Source of the DNA: Peptococcaceae bacterium
GTDB taxonomy: Bacteria > Bacillota > Desulfotomaculia > Desulfotomaculales > Pelotomaculaceae
Length of the DNA stretch: 53,870 nt
Direction of reading: 5' to 3'
NCBI GenBank assembly: GCA_012518875.1
Contig: JAAYRI010000122.1
Span: 1-53,870, forward strand
Below are positions 1 to 9,079 of this stretch, in pieces. How positions within the stretch are numbered: position 1 is the stretch's first letter; the number at the start of each line of letters is the position of its first letter. The translations under genes were made by a program, and so were the position numbers. The notes under the pieces are model-generated. The model did no database searches and was not told the origin of the DNA. It worked only from the letters and a program-made list of their open reading frames with translations.

Positions 1-56
1 ATCACGTCACCTCGTTTGATGGTCTTTTCAACTAACAAACTACAGGAAAGACGTGA

Positions 57-97
57 TTATGGGAAGAGTTTTTTTAAATTCTTCCCATATTTTTTTT
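57..97 (+). terminator. Rho-independent terminator of an off-window gene
   Basis: A perfect stem (ATGGGAAG at 59-66 with CTTCCCAT at 81-88, extended by one pair) closes a T/A-rich loop and is followed by a run of T residues from 90 to 97. It should stop transcripts entering from the left edge. Bases 1-8 and 50-57 are also complementary (ATCACGTC with GACGTGAT), so the upstream RNA could form a second hairpin. Confidence 0.7.
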
Positions 98-211
98 CAT
101 TTTGCCTACGATAATTTTACTCTAAGATTAGTTTCATTTCCCCCATCTATTTGAGGCCAATCTTGTATTCCTACAACCAGGTAGGGGGCTGGTAAAGGCT
201 AATATGTGGGC

Positions 212-257
212 GTCTGACACTAAATATGTAATGGGTGATGCACATTTGGTGTCAGGC
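212..257. repeat. Long imperfect inverted repeat
   Basis: Bases 212-228 and 241-257 form a 17-bp stem with two wobble pairs and one mismatch around a 12-base loop. The right arm contains GGTGTCAGGC. No T run follows, so it is not a classical terminator. It sits about 90 bases before the glucan phosphorylase start and could be a leader structure or the remnant of a REP-like element. The rest of 98-347 shows nothing recognisable. Confidence 0.5.
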
Positions 258-347
258 CCGGCTATAATTTAAATGAGTGTTATTATCTTTTAGAGGATTT
301 AATAGCAATGAAGTAGAAGTTTCCCAAAAAATCCAGGAGGCTAGTAT

Positions 348-2891
348 ATGTTTCCTTATCGTATTGTATCTGTGACACCTTGTTTACCTGAAGCCATCTG
401 CCAACTCAGGGAGATCGCCTATGATTTCTGGTTCAGCTGGAATCCAGCTGGCATAGAATTTTTTAGATCCATTAATGAGGAGCTTTGGCGGGAGGTTGGG
501 CATAACCCCGTCAAGTTCCTTATGTGCGTCCAAAAGGAGGATTTGGATCGGGCTGCACAAGATGAAGATGGTTATCTTGTCTTGTACAGAAGGGTAATGG
601 ATCTATATGAACGTTACATGAACAGGGAGACCTGGTTTACAGAGAAATACCCCGACTATAGTGGTCATATCATCGCCTATTTTTCCGCAGAGTTCGGTCT
701 GCACGAATCACATCCCATTTATTCTGGGGGGCTCGGCCTTCTAGCAGGGGATCACTGCAAGTCAGCTAGTGACCTGGGTTTGCCATTTGTAGGTGTTGGT
801 CTACTGTACAAGCAAGGATATTTTCATCAAAGAATAAACAGTGAGGGAATGCAGGAAGCGGAATACCCACATCTTAACTTCTATGAACTACCAATAGCAC
901 CTGTTAACAAACCGGACGGCAGCCAGCTTAATGTTACAGTGGAATTGCAGGGAAGGACTGTGTTTATTCAGGTCTGGAGAATGAAGGTAGGTAGGGTTAC
1001 AGTTTATCTCCTTGATACCGACACCTCTAAAAACCTGTCACAGGATCGCAATCTAACGGGGCAATTATATGGTGGGGACCGGGAGTATCGTCTTTCTCAG
1101 GAAATAGTCCTGGGAATTGGGGGGGTACGGGCGTTGCGGGCGATGGGGATCGACCCTGGCGTCTGGCACATTAATGAAGGGCATGCTGCATTTTTAATTG
1201 TTGAACGAATCAGGGAACTAATGGGTTCCATGGTTTCCTTTGACACCGCCAGGGAGGTTGTACGAGCCTCCACCATTTTTACTACCCATACACCTGTTCC
1301 TGCCGGCCATGATCTTTTTACTGAGGAATTAATTGCAAAACATCTTGCACATATGATCAATGAGATGGGTATTGATCTTAAAACACTTAAGAATTTAGCC
1401 TGGGATACGGAACGGGACGGCTTCAACATGACCCTACTGGCGCTTCGCCATGCCTGTTTTGCTAATGGTGTAAGTCGCCTGCATGGGGAAGTGACAAGAG
1501 ATATGTTTTTATCTGAATACAGTAGTTTACACCCAGATGAAATACCGATTGCCTCGATCACCAATGGGGTTCACGTTGGGACCTGGTTAGCTCAGGAAAT
1601 AAAGGACCTTTTTGCCCGTTATCTGGGTAAAAGATGGTTTGAACAGCTTAAGGAACGGGAAATATGGGATAAGATCGATCTAATTCCTGACCGGGAACTT
1701 TGGCGGGTGCACCGGCTGCTTAAGGAAAAAATGATTTTTTTGGCGCGGGTTAACCTTAAACAGCAGCGCAGGCGTAATCGTGAACCAGTAAAAAACATAT
1801 CAGAGGTAGACAACTATCTTGACCCCGATATCCTAACTATTGGTTTTGCCCGGCGTTTTGCTACATACAAAAGGGCAACCCTTCTTTTCCGCACCCCAGA
1901 AAGGTTGGAATATCTCCTTAATAATAAGGAACGGCCGGTGCGGTTTGTGTTTGCCGGCAAGGCCCATCCAGCAGACAAACAGGGGCAGGAATTAATAAAA
2001 GAGATATATGGATTTTCACAAAAGCCTGGATTTAGAGGTAAACTTGTCTTGCTGGAAAACTATGATATTCACCTTGCTCGCCATTTGGTACAGGGGGTGG
2101 ATGTATGGCTCAATACGCCACGTCGCCCAATGGAGGCTAGTGGCACCAGTGGTATGAAGGCGTCACTGAATGGGTTAATCAATGTTAGTACCCTGGATGG
2201 TTGGTGGCCTGAAGCATATCATGGAAGCAATGGTTTTGTTATTGGTACTGAACAAGCTTATTTAAATGAGGACACCCAGGACCGGGATGATTGCTATTCC
2301 CTCTACAGTTTGCTGGAGGAAAAGGTTATCCCCATGTACTACCGCAAGGAAAATGGATACTCACCGGAATGGGTACGCATGATGAAGGAAACAATAAAAA
2401 CTATTGCTCCAATTTTTAATACCAGCCGGATGGTTGCTGAATACACGGATCGCTTTTATATACCAGCAATAGATAGAGGAAAGAAATTTGCGGCAAATGA
2501 AAATTATTTAGCCAATCACACTAGCAACTTTAAAAAACTAATAATTGATTACTGGGATCAAGTATCTTTTGTTTCAGTGGAATCAACCGGTGGGACAAAA
2601 ATGCATGTGGATGAGGAAATCAAAATATCTGCTGTGGTTAACCTGGGTCTTATCTATACCAGGAGCGTTGTTGTGGAGATTGTATATGGGGAGGCGGTGG
2701 AAGGAGAACTAAAAAACATAGTAATTGTGCCGATGGCTTTGGAAGGAGAAATAAGCGATAATGTCTATCGTTATCAAGGTAGTCTTACCCTGCCCCAGGG
2801 TTCCTATGGATATACACTGCGCATCAGACCGGACAGTAGGGATTTTCCCCTGGCAGAGCTTCCTTTGGTTACCTGGGCCCCCGTCTTTTAA
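348..2891 (+). CDS. glgP: Alpha-glucan (glycogen/maltodextrin) phosphorylase
   Basis: Releases glucose-1-phosphate from the non-reducing ends of alpha-1,4-glucans in the cytoplasm using pyridoxal phosphate. The 847-residue protein has the layout of the short archaeal/thermophile-type phosphorylases (TIGR02094 family): an N-terminal DUF3417-like region (about 1-110), then the glycosyltransferase-35 core. The PLP region near residue 600 reads EASGTSGMKASLNG, with the lysine as expected PLP ligand, followed by TLDGWWPEA. The glycogen-store motif YSGGLGLLAGDH lies near residue 125. GGAGG stands 10 bases before the ATG. It appears monocistronic. Family assignment is secure; the preferred substrate (glycogen or short maltodextrins) cannot be read from sequence. 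Confidence 0.95.
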   Translation: MFPYRIVSVTPCLPEAICQLREIAYDFWFSWNPAGIEFFRSINEELWREVGHNPVKFLMCVQKEDLDRAAQDEDGYLVLYRRVMDLYERYMNRETWFTEKYPDYSGHIIAYFSAEFGLHESHPIYSGGLGLLAGDHCKSASDLGLPFVGVGLLYKQGYFHQRINSEGMQEAEYPHLNFYELPIAPVNKPDGSQLNVTVELQGRTVFIQVWRMKVGRVTVYLLDTDTSKNLSQDRNLTGQLYGGDREYRLSQEIVLGIGGVRALRAMGIDPGVWHINEGHAAFLIVERIRELMGSMVSFDTAREVVRASTIFTTHTPVPAGHDLFTEELIAKHLAHMINEMGIDLKTLKNLAWDTERDGFNMTLLALRHACFANGVSRLHGEVTRDMFLSEYSSLHPDEIPIASITNGVHVGTWLAQEIKDLFARYLGKRWFEQLKEREIWDKIDLIPDRELWRVHRLLKEKMIFLARVNLKQQRRRNREPVKNISEVDNYLDPDILTIGFARRFATYKRATLLFRTPERLEYLLNNKERPVRFVFAGKAHPADKQGQELIKEIYGFSQKPGFRGKLVLLENYDIHLARHLVQGVDVWLNTPRRPMEASGTSGMKASLNGLINVSTLDGWWPEAYHGSNGFVIGTEQAYLNEDTQDRDDCYSLYSLLEEKVIPMYYRKENGYSPEWVRMMKETIKTIAPIFNTSRMVAEYTDRFYIPAIDRGKKFAANENYLANHTSNFKKLIIDYWDQVSFVSVESTGGTKMHVDEEIKISAVVNLGLIYTRSVVVEIVYGEAVEGELKNIVIVPMALEGEISDNVYRYQGSLTLPQGSYGYTLRIRPDSRDFPLAELPLVTWAPVF

Positions 2892-3052
2892 AAATGTTAT
2901 GAGTAAAGCAAAGATAGGGATGATATAATTATAGGCTGGCTTTCAGTCCCCAAGGGAATTAGTACCATCCCTATCAAAAGGGAAAGGTGTATTAAAATAA
3001 AGGCGGGCTAAAGATTCATTCAAGGCGTGTTTAGTAGAAAGGGGCTGAGGTA

Positions 3053-3328
3053 ATGTCTGCTAAAAAGAAGCAGGTGCTTTTCAGCAGTGAAGAGTCTCGT
3101 AGTATTGCGGAAATTGGTGATTTTCTGATTCAGGCGGGACAAAACTTGAAAAACAAAGGTTTCTTTAATTTGATCCAGGGGGATAGGAAGATTGGGATCC
3201 GCCCTTCTGAGGCGACAAAACTTGAATTAAGGTATGAGGTCAAGAATGAAGCAAGGTACAGCTTTGAAATTGAAATCGAATGGCGCCCTGGTAGTGGCAA
3301 TGCTGCGGATAAGGTAGGTATTAGCTAA
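3053..3328 (+). CDS. Amphi-Trp domain-containing small protein
   Basis: A 91-residue soluble protein matching the amphi-Trp domain pattern: a helical N-terminal half (SRSIAEIGDFLIQAGQNL) followed by beta strands that end in the hallmark alternating acidic/hydrophobic strand and tryptophan (FEIEIEWRPG). Proteins with this domain are widespread in anaerobes and archaea and have no established biochemical role. The start is an ATG preceded by GGGGCTGAGGTA. It has no obvious operon partner: the next gene is convergent. Confidence 0.75.
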   Translation: MSAKKKQVLFSSEESRSIAEIGDFLIQAGQNLKNKGFFNLIQGDRKIGIRPSEATKLELRYEVKNEARYSFEIEIEWRPGSGNAADKVGIS

Positions 3329-3376
3329 GATTGTTATCTGCTGGACAAAGGGATTTATACTGAACCAGGTATAAAA

Positions 3377-3823
3377 TTAGGTTTGGAGGAGTTGGCACAG
3401 GCTGACCCTAAAATTATGGTCATCCTTCTCCTTTCTTTTCCTGGGTCCCCTGGTTCTGCCCCCGCCTCTTCGGAAACGAGCTTTTATTTCCCTTTCTTCC
3501 AGGAGGAAAGGGATGGTGTCTTCGTGGAAGACCCTTCCAGCCGGGGATAGTGCTTTAGCCCCCTTCCCCAGCACCATAGCTGCTAGGCCCCAATCCTGGG
3601 TAACTACAATGTCCCCTGGCTCAGTAAGGTTTACTACTTCCATGTCTGCTTCCTGGGGTGCATTTCCTACCACCACGTGTCTAGCGGTGTCAATTCGGTG
3701 ATTAAAGCTGGCCACCGTCACCAGAGCTATCGAAAGCTCCAGCGACGCTTTCTGGCAAATTTTCAACACATTTTTTGGGGTTGCATCTGCATCAACAATG
3801 ATTTTCAATCTACACCATCCCAC
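3377..3823 (-). CDS. YaiI/YqxD family protein (UPF0178, DUF188)
   Basis: Matches the UPF0178 family throughout: N-terminal KIIVDADATP, then GDIVVTQDWGLAAMVLGKGA, and a basic C-terminal region (RFRRGGGRTRGPRKRKEKDD). The fold resembles PIN/NYN nucleases with conserved acidic residues, and the biochemical role is not established. Two starts are possible: GTG at 3823, with AGGA about 10 bases upstream, or TTG at 3808, which gives the usual family start KIIVDADA. The gene is single and convergent with the amphi-Trp gene. Confidence 0.88.
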   Translation of the reverse strand: MGWCRLKIIVDADATPKNVLKICQKASLELSIALVTVASFNHRIDTARHVVVGNAPQEADMEVVNLTEPGDIVVTQDWGLAAMVLGKGAKALSPAGRVFHEDTIPFLLEEREIKARFRRGGGRTRGPRKRKEKDDHNFRVSLCQLLQT

Positions 3824-4012
3824 GTTTTGATTTCCTATGTAAAATTTCCCCGCCTAATCTGTGCAACGAATTTATTATCTATAGCCTTGATTATAATATA
3901 TGTGACATTAATAATTAACCGACACAACCTACAGCCAGGGGTTTTGTTATGAATTATGGATTCGCCTCTGAAATTTTGGTGGCAGATAACAGCAATTTAA
4001 AGGCTTTGTCCC

Positions 4013-4747
4013 CTAGTGTACCCACTTGTTTTTTATGTTTTTTAAACTAAAGCCAAATAGTGCGAGTCCGTATCCTACAAGTAGGGAAAAGCTCAACAAA
4101 GGTTGAATGAAGCCGCTTGAATTTATGGAGGTTTTTAGGATGTCGGCACCATATGTAAGGGGCAGGGCATAGGAAAGCGGTTTTAGGAATACCGGCAAGG
4201 TCTGCACGGGGATGAAAAGCCCGCATAGGAAGACCATAGGAAAACGAAAAAAATTGGAAAAGGTTTGGGCCTCAAACACCTCACTTACAGATACAGCGAT
4301 AAACAGCCCTAAAAAGGTTGAGGTAACAGCTATAAGAAATACGCCTCCCATAGTGGTAACCCAATTAACACCGGATAAATCAGTCATAAAGGCGGCAAAG
4401 ACAGCCGGCACAAAGGCATTGATTACCCCGAAAACAATAGCCCCTGTTGTTTTAGCTAACATAAGGGTATTAAGGCTTATTGGTGCCATTAATAGCCTTT
4501 CGAAAGAGCGGCTTCTTCTTTCAAAGGTGATAGTCACAGCGAGCATAGAGGTGGTGCCAAATAAGATAGACATGGCCATAACACCAGGGAGGATTTCACG
4601 GATGTCGATCGGGTTTTGAGTTTTTAAAAAAAACATCAGTGTCCAGGCAAAGGGAAAAATGATGCCCCAGCTAATATTAGGCGGTTTTAAATAGTAGTTT
4701 TTCATGTCTTTTAACAAAATGCTCCAGAATGCAATCCATGTTTTCAT
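4013..4747 (-). CDS. ABC-2 type transporter permease
   Basis: A 244-residue integral membrane protein with about six hydrophobic segments, an FPFAWTLMFFL motif near the N-terminus and the ABC-2 layout (ITFERRSRSFERLLMAPI loop between segments 2 and 3, AQTFSNFFRFPMVFLCGLFIPV later). It would form the export channel with the ATPase encoded just upstream. Its ATG overlaps the ATPase stop codon (ATGA), so translation is probably coupled. GGAGGGGAG lies upstream of the ATG. The exported substrate (drug, lipid or sodium) cannot be told. Confidence 0.9.
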   Translation of the reverse strand: MKTWIAFWSILLKDMKNYYLKPPNISWGIIFPFAWTLMFFLKTQNPIDIREILPGVMAMSILFGTTSMLAVTITFERRSRSFERLLMAPISLNTLMLAKTTGAIVFGVINAFVPAVFAAFMTDLSGVNWVTTMGGVFLIAVTSTFLGLFIAVSVSEVFEAQTFSNFFRFPMVFLCGLFIPVQTLPVFLKPLSYALPLTYGADILKTSINSSGFIQPLLSFSLLVGYGLALFGFSLKNIKNKWVH

Positions 4748-5712
4748 TTTTTTCTCCCCTCCCTGTCCTTTTTCATATGCTCGGCTTCTATACCCGTTAT
4801 TTTAACAAATACCTCTTCCAGAGAAGGGCGGATTATTTTTGCTTCATAGAGCGTCAGGTTGTTTTCTTCGAATAATTTTATGTAAGGTGATAGACTAATT
4901 AGTTGTGGGGTATTAACCCTTAATACAGTGTCACTGAGGACTTCAACATTAAAAATAGCCGGGCTCTTTTCTCTTAAGGCCTGCTGAAGCCTGCCGGCGC
5001 CTCCTGCTAAAGTAAACTGAACGATGCTTTCCTGTTGGGCCTCCTGGATAAGTTCACTAACCGTGCCGATTTTAATAATTTCACCCTTCACAATAAAAGC
5101 TACCCTATGGCATAGATTTTCTGCTTCCTCGATGTAGTGAGTGGTTAAGAAAACTGTGGTACCATTTTTGTTTAGTTTTTTTATCAACTGACGTATTCGC
5201 CTCGCACTGGCTACATCAATACCGGTAGTGGGTTCATCCAGGAAAAGTATTTTTGGTTCATGGATAATGCCGGCGGCGATGGTGAGCTTTCTTTTCATCC
5301 CTTTGGAATAGGATTTAAAAGGCTTATTGCCGGCACCGGTAAGATCAAATTCTTCCAAGAGCTGCCTGGCTTTTCCCTCACGCATGGTTTTTTCCATACC
5401 ATAAAGTGAGGCGCAAAAACAGAGGTTGCCAAAACCATCCAGCTCTTCATAGAGGTTGCTTTCATCAGGCACAATTCCTATAATTTGTTGTGCCTTTTTT
5501 AATTCATGGGGATAATCAAATTCCAACAGCTTAATTGAACCAGAGGTGATTTTAGCCAGGCCGGTAAGCATATTTATGGTAGTCGTTTTGCCAGATCCGT
5601 TAGGTCCAAGAAATCCAAAAAGTTCTCCTTCTAAAATATTAAAACTAATATTGTTTACAGCGGTAAAATTGTTATATTTTTTTGTCAGATGGCTCACTTC
5701 CAAAATATGCAA
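4744..5712 (-). CDS. ABC transporter ATP-binding protein (ABC-2 exporter)
   Basis: Complete ATPase with Walker A GPNGSGKTT, signature YSKGMKRKLTIAAG (the SKGM variant common in ABC-2 exporters), Walker B ILFLDEPTTGID and H-loop TTHYIEEAE. The last ~90 residues form a DUF4162-like accessory domain ending in a charged tail. A GTG at 5718 would leave only two bases after the GGAGG, so the TTG at 5712, eight bases from it, is the better start. It overlaps the permease by four bases. This is a DrrA/NatA-like exporter of unknown substrate. Confidence 0.9.
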   Translation of the reverse strand: MHILEVSHLTKKYNNFTAVNNISFNILEGELFGFLGPNGSGKTTTINMLTGLAKITSGSIKLLEFDYPHELKKAQQIIGIVPDESNLYEELDGFGNLCFCASLYGMEKTMREGKARQLLEEFDLTGAGNKPFKSYSKGMKRKLTIAAGIIHEPKILFLDEPTTGIDVASARRIRQLIKKLNKNGTTVFLTTHYIEEAENLCHRVAFIVKGEIIKIGTVSELIQEAQQESIVQFTLAGGAGRLQQALREKSPAIFNVEVLSDTVLRVNTPQLISLSPYIKLFEENNLTLYEAKIIRPSLEEVFVKITGIEAEHMKKDREGRKK

Positions 5713-5797
5713 TTTCACAACCTCCCGAACTAAATACTGGATGTGGCCTTGTTTTATGGTATGGGGACAAGGCCTATTTAGGGATCAAATCAAGGGG

Positions 5798-7009
5798 CTA
5801 AGGATTGGCCAAACCGCTATTTTGTTGCAGCGCTATGTTTTTTAAAAAACTGGGTAAATATTTATGGTCTATAATTTCTACATCCACATTTGCCCTTTCG
5901 ATGAGAATAGCCGGCCCTTTACCCTCAAGGGATTCCCTGGTGTAGATGATGTCCACTCCTTTTTGAATTAACAACTGGCTCAGGTGTATACCTTTGGCCT
6001 TTTCATCCGTAGAATATGGGTTTGGAAGAATATCATGTTCAAAGGCCTGATGACTGTTTTTTTTAAGTTTAACCAGTGCTATATAAGGTGCACTGCCAAA
6101 ATGATCGGATATTCTTCCATCCGGGGTCGAAAGGGGTATGGCTGCCAAAATATATTCCTTGATATCAGGTTCGTAGTGAATTTGCACCTTTTCAGCGTGG
6201 GGAACTGCCTTCCTTACAGAGGCAGCAATCTGTTCACTTGCCTCGTGGGCTTCTTTTAGGCCTTTAAGGTTCAAGGTAATAACAAGATTGATAAAAATTA
6301 CACTACCTGAATTACGGGCAATAATTGATCTAATGCCCTTGACCCGGGGATCCGCCTCAACTACATTGCGGATGATGTCCAGGGTGGTAGTTTCTACAGA
6401 AGCATCCAGCAGGCTTTTCATGGCATCTAAAAGTATCCGCCAGCCGGCTCGGGCGATAAAAATCACAACAATAATGGCTGCGACACGATCAAGATTGCTA
6501 TACCCCAGCCAGGCCCCCAGCAAACCTAACAAGACCACTATAATTGATGCCAGGTCTGAATAAAGGTGTCTGGAGTCGGCCTTGAGCCCCGGTGAGTTTA
6601 GTTCCTCACCTTTTCTAGATTCATAATTAGAAAAAAGATAGATTATTATAGCAATCAGTGTTAACCCGGCAAAGGCCAGGGGTAGATTTTTTAATTTCAC
6701 AGCGCTGCTACAAAAAAAGCTCTCCTTTGCAATTTCGTACCCGCCAAAAAATATAAAGCCGGCAGAAATCAAGGCAACGAAATTTTCTACCTTGTAAAGC
6801 CCAAAAGGAAAAGCCTTTCCTTTGAGATGGGAAATGCGGATACCTATAAATGTTGCAAAGCTTGCTACCAAATCAGAAGCGCTGTGGATTGTCTCTGCTA
6901 TGAGCGCGGTGCTGCCTGATAGAAAGGCAAGAAATCCCTTTCCCAACATGATTGTTAGGTTTAATAGGATAGAATATAAGGCTACCCGGGCACTTTTCGG
7001 GCTACCCAT
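5798..7009 (-). CDS. Cation diffusion facilitator fused to a NifX-like metal-cluster-binding domain
   Basis: Residues 1-210 are a CDF transporter with six membrane segments. The two metal-site motifs are HSASD in segment 2 and HLYSD in segment 5, the His-Asp/His-Asp set usual for zinc exporters. Residues 210-290 form the cytoplasmic CDF domain. Residues 293-395 are an added dinitrogenase iron-molybdenum-cofactor (NifX/NafY) type domain, recognisable by ISDHFGSAPYIALV and the Rossmann-like LIQKGVDIIY. Ordinary CDF proteins are about 300 residues, so this is a real fusion of about 100 residues. GGAG lies upstream of the ATG. An 18-bp palindrome stands 40 bases upstream. The metal is inferred as Zn, Fe or Mn. 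Confidence 0.88.
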   Translation of the reverse strand: MGSPKSARVALYSILLNLTIMLGKGFLAFLSGSTALIAETIHSASDLVASFATFIGIRISHLKGKAFPFGLYKVENFVALISAGFIFFGGYEIAKESFFCSSAVKLKNLPLAFAGLTLIAIIIYLFSNYESRKGEELNSPGLKADSRHLYSDLASIIVVLLGLLGAWLGYSNLDRVAAIIVVIFIARAGWRILLDAMKSLLDASVETTTLDIIRNVVEADPRVKGIRSIIARNSGSVIFINLVITLNLKGLKEAHEASEQIAASVRKAVPHAEKVQIHYEPDIKEYILAAIPLSTPDGRISDHFGSAPYIALVKLKKNSHQAFEHDILPNPYSTDEKAKGIHLSQLLIQKGVDIIYTRESLEGKGPAILIERANVDVEIIDHKYLPSFLKNIALQQNSGLANP

Positions 7010-7048
7010 AACTTGCTCCTTTCAAATATAGAATTTATATATGTTTTA

Positions 7049-7066
7049 TACAATACCGTTATTGTA
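7049..7066. promoter_or_regulatory. Palindromic operator candidate upstream of the CDF gene
   Basis: TACAATA-CCGT-TATTGTA is a perfect 7-base inverted repeat located 40 bases upstream of the CDF start codon. On the minus strand the sequence continues into TTGTATAAAACATATATAAA, which offers -10-like hexamers. The position suggests repressor binding over the promoter, plausibly by a metal sensor. The regulator is not identifiable here. Confidence 0.45.
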
Positions 7067-7096
7067 AAAGGCGTGGCATTAGTAGCCACGCCTTTT
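7066..7096 (-). terminator. Terminator of the NifX/MinD/Mrp operon
   Basis: A perfect 12-bp stem (AAAAGGCGTGGC at 7066-7077 with GCCACGCCTTTT at 7085-7096) closes a 7-base loop. It lies between the DUF134 gene and the CDF gene, both on the minus strand, and separates the two transcription units. The remaining 7097-7303 shows no gene or other clear signal. Confidence 0.8.
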
Positions 7097-7303
7097 AGGG
7101 AGAAGATTTGGACATGTTAACGATGCCCCTATCAGTGATTGTCGCAACTAATTTCTATTTTTGCAAGGAATATTTCCTCACCTTTTACATCAATTATTAA
7201 AGGTGGAAGACAATAAATCATGGAGCCGTTGATTTCGAAACACGGGACTGGTTTATTAATAATTATAGTGTTGCGATTTTATGCAGGTAACTTTATAAAT
7301 ATT

Positions 7304-7708
7304 TTAAGACTCGATCCTTTGCCATTCGCTTCCGTAACAAAGCGGGCACAAGGTCCTTCTACGGCAGATAGTTCCCTTCCACTGGTGGCCACAGATGACG
7401 CATTTTAGTTTATGCTGGGCTAATTTGAAATTGCCACCTTCTACCCTCAGGGATTCACCGTTGACAAGGGCACGCGCTATCTTTTGCCGTGCAGAGGACA
7501 GCACCCGATGAAAGGTTGGGCGTGAAATGTTCATTCTTACAGCGCATGCGCCATGTTCATTTCCAACCAAATCCTTCAGGCGGACAGCTTCGAGCTCCTC
7601 TACAGAGAGTACTACCTCAGTAAGCTCCGATATGGGGACGCCCGCCGGCTTGAAGTAGGTATATCCTGGAAGTTGCTCGACTCTTCTGCATTTTCTTGGT
7701 CTAGGCAT
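7304..7708 (-). CDS. DUF134 (UPF0251) family DNA-binding protein with C-terminal zinc ribbon
   Basis: Starts with the family signature MPRPRKCRRV, then contains a sigma-70 region-4-like helix-turn-helix (LSVEELEAVRLKDLVG...ISRPTFHRVLSSARQKIA). The C-terminal 35 residues carry CVICGHQWKGTICRRRTLC and CPLCYG, an added zinc-binding ribbon. The ATG at 7708 is chosen because AAGGAGGG precedes it by a few bases and it gives the conserved N-terminus. It is the last gene of the operon, 79 bases after Mrp. DUF134 proteins commonly accompany NifX/Mrp genes in anaerobes; it is a candidate autoregulator of this operon, which is inference. Confidence 0.88.
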   Translation of the reverse strand: MPRPRKCRRVEQLPGYTYFKPAGVPISELTEVVLSVEELEAVRLKDLVGNEHGACAVRMNISRPTFHRVLSSARQKIARALVNGESLRVEGGNFKLAQHKLKCVICGHQWKGTICRRRTLCPLCYGSEWQRIES

Positions 7709-7786
7709 GGCAACCCTCCTTATCAGTGGCTCGAACATATTTCAGAAACATAATAACTGTTTAGTTGCACGGGTTCAGTAAATTAA

Positions 7787-8704
7787 TCACAGGGGTCTCT
7801 CTTTATGCAATTCCACCAATTGTTGAGGTATGAAATCTGTAAAAAGGCTGCTTCCATAATCCTCCACCCGCCCCCGATCACAGAGGGACGACAGCCTGGG
7901 ATCAATAGGTAGGCTTCCCAGGAATGGTATACCAAATCGTTGTGACATCTCCTTGGTGTGTCCAGGCCCAAAAACCTGGAATATCTCCCCACATTTGGGA
8001 CATACGGCGGCGCTCATATTTTCTACCAGGCCGAGAATCGGTATATTCATAAGTTTGGCCATTTTTATTGTTTTATTTACGATCATTGTCGCGAGTTCCT
8101 GGGGCGACGTTACTATAATGAGACCATCCAGGGGCAAAGACTGCATTACCGTTAGAGGTACATCCCCTGTACCTGGAGGTAAGTCGACAAAAAGATAATC
8201 AAGGTCGTTCCATACCACATCGGTCCAGAATTGGCCAACCATTTTACCCAGCAAGGGGCCACGCCAAATAATAGGGTCATCTTCCTGAGACATAAGCAGG
8301 TTTACTGACATGACTTTTATTCCACTAGAGCTTTCCAGCGGTATCAGCCCAAATGCAACCTGCTCAGGAATACCCTTTACACCGAACATTTTCGGCAGGC
8401 TGGGTCCAGTGATATCCGCATCCAGTACACCAACCTCAAAACCTTTTTTTCTAAATCCACAAGCCAACAGAGAGGTTACGGTGGATTTGCCGACACCGCC
8501 CTTCCCGCTCATAATTGCGATCACATTTTTTACATCACTGAATTCATTTAAGGCTAGTTTTTCAGGTGGATGTTTTTCCTCGTTATTGCTTGCTGTTTGT
8601 TGATTTTCCTCACATGAGCCATTCGTACAGCTGTCGCAGGTGTTGTTTTGCCCAGCAGCACAAGAGCTGTTAGAACAATCATTGCAATTAGAACCTTTTT
8701 CCAT
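7787..8704 (-). CDS. Mrp/NBP35 family Fe-S cluster carrier ATPase
   Basis: A 305-residue P-loop NTPase with deviant Walker A SGKGGVGKS, switch motif DLPPGTGD and the bridging-cluster motif CPKCGEIF near residue 235. Members bind and transfer [4Fe-4S] clusters as dimers. The first ~30 residues form an extra Cys-rich tail (CNDCSNSSC, CDSCTNGSC) that could hold a further metal site. AAAGGAG stands eight bases before the ATG. It sits between a NifX-like gene and DUF134 in a metal-cluster operon, so a role in assembling or delivering a metal cluster is likely. The target is unknown. Confidence 0.93.
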   Translation of the reverse strand: MEKGSNCNDCSNSSCAAGQNNTCDSCTNGSCEENQQTASNNEEKHPPEKLALNEFSDVKNVIAIMSGKGGVGKSTVTSLLACGFRKKGFEVGVLDADITGPSLPKMFGVKGIPEQVAFGLIPLESSSGIKVMSVNLLMSQEDDPIIWRGPLLGKMVGQFWTDVVWNDLDYLFVDLPPGTGDVPLTVMQSLPLDGLIIVTSPQELATMIVNKTIKMAKLMNIPILGLVENMSAAVCPKCGEIFQVFGPGHTKEMSQRFGIPFLGSLPIDPRLSSLCDRGRVEDYGSSLFTDFIPQQLVELHKERPL

Positions 8705-8734
8705 GTGGGTATCTCCTTTTAATGCTGCCTAACC

Positions 8735-9079
8735 CTAGTGATCGCAGGGATTTGCTCCTGTTTGCAGTGCACCTGACAAATAGGTTTTTACAATGTCTTC
8801 CGGACTGCCGTCAGCTGGGTTAGCACCGGTAATAACCTTAATTCCTTTTTGTAGGAAAAGCTGCTGCGCACGTCCACCCATGCCGCCTGCTATTACTAGG
8901 TTGACCCCTTTTTCAGACAAAAGTCTTGGTAACAATCCCGGCTCGTGGGGTGGAGAAGTAAGAATATCCTTTTTTAAAATGCTTTTAGTATCGGGATCAA
9001 CGTCAAAAAACATAAAATTTTCGCAATGGCCAAAATGGGTGCACAACTGGTTTTTAGCAACTGGAATAGCAATTTTCAT
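8735..9079 (-). CDS. NifX/NifB-type dinitrogenase iron-molybdenum cofactor-binding protein
   Basis: A 114-residue single-domain protein of the MTH1175/NifX family: MKIAIPVAKNQLCTHFGHCENF, then the conserved glycine-rich VIAGGMGGRAQ. Unlike the paralogue at 11.9 kb it has a CTHFGHC pair and a C-terminal cysteine, which could ligate metal. Its ATG follows directly on the stop codon of the MinD-ferredoxin gene, so translation is probably coupled. No nitrogenase genes are nearby, so the domain probably handles another Fe or Mo cluster. Confidence 0.9.
   Translation of the reverse strand: MKIAIPVAKNQLCTHFGHCENFMFFDVDPDTKSILKKDILTSPPHEPGLLPRLLSEKGVNLVIAGGMGGRAQQLFLQKGIKVITGANPADGSPEDIVKTYLSGALQTGANPCDH

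Noticed and set aside
1097-1564. 155-codon minus-strand frame inside glgP
   Set aside because: Shadow of the phosphorylase coding strand, without ribosome site or family features.
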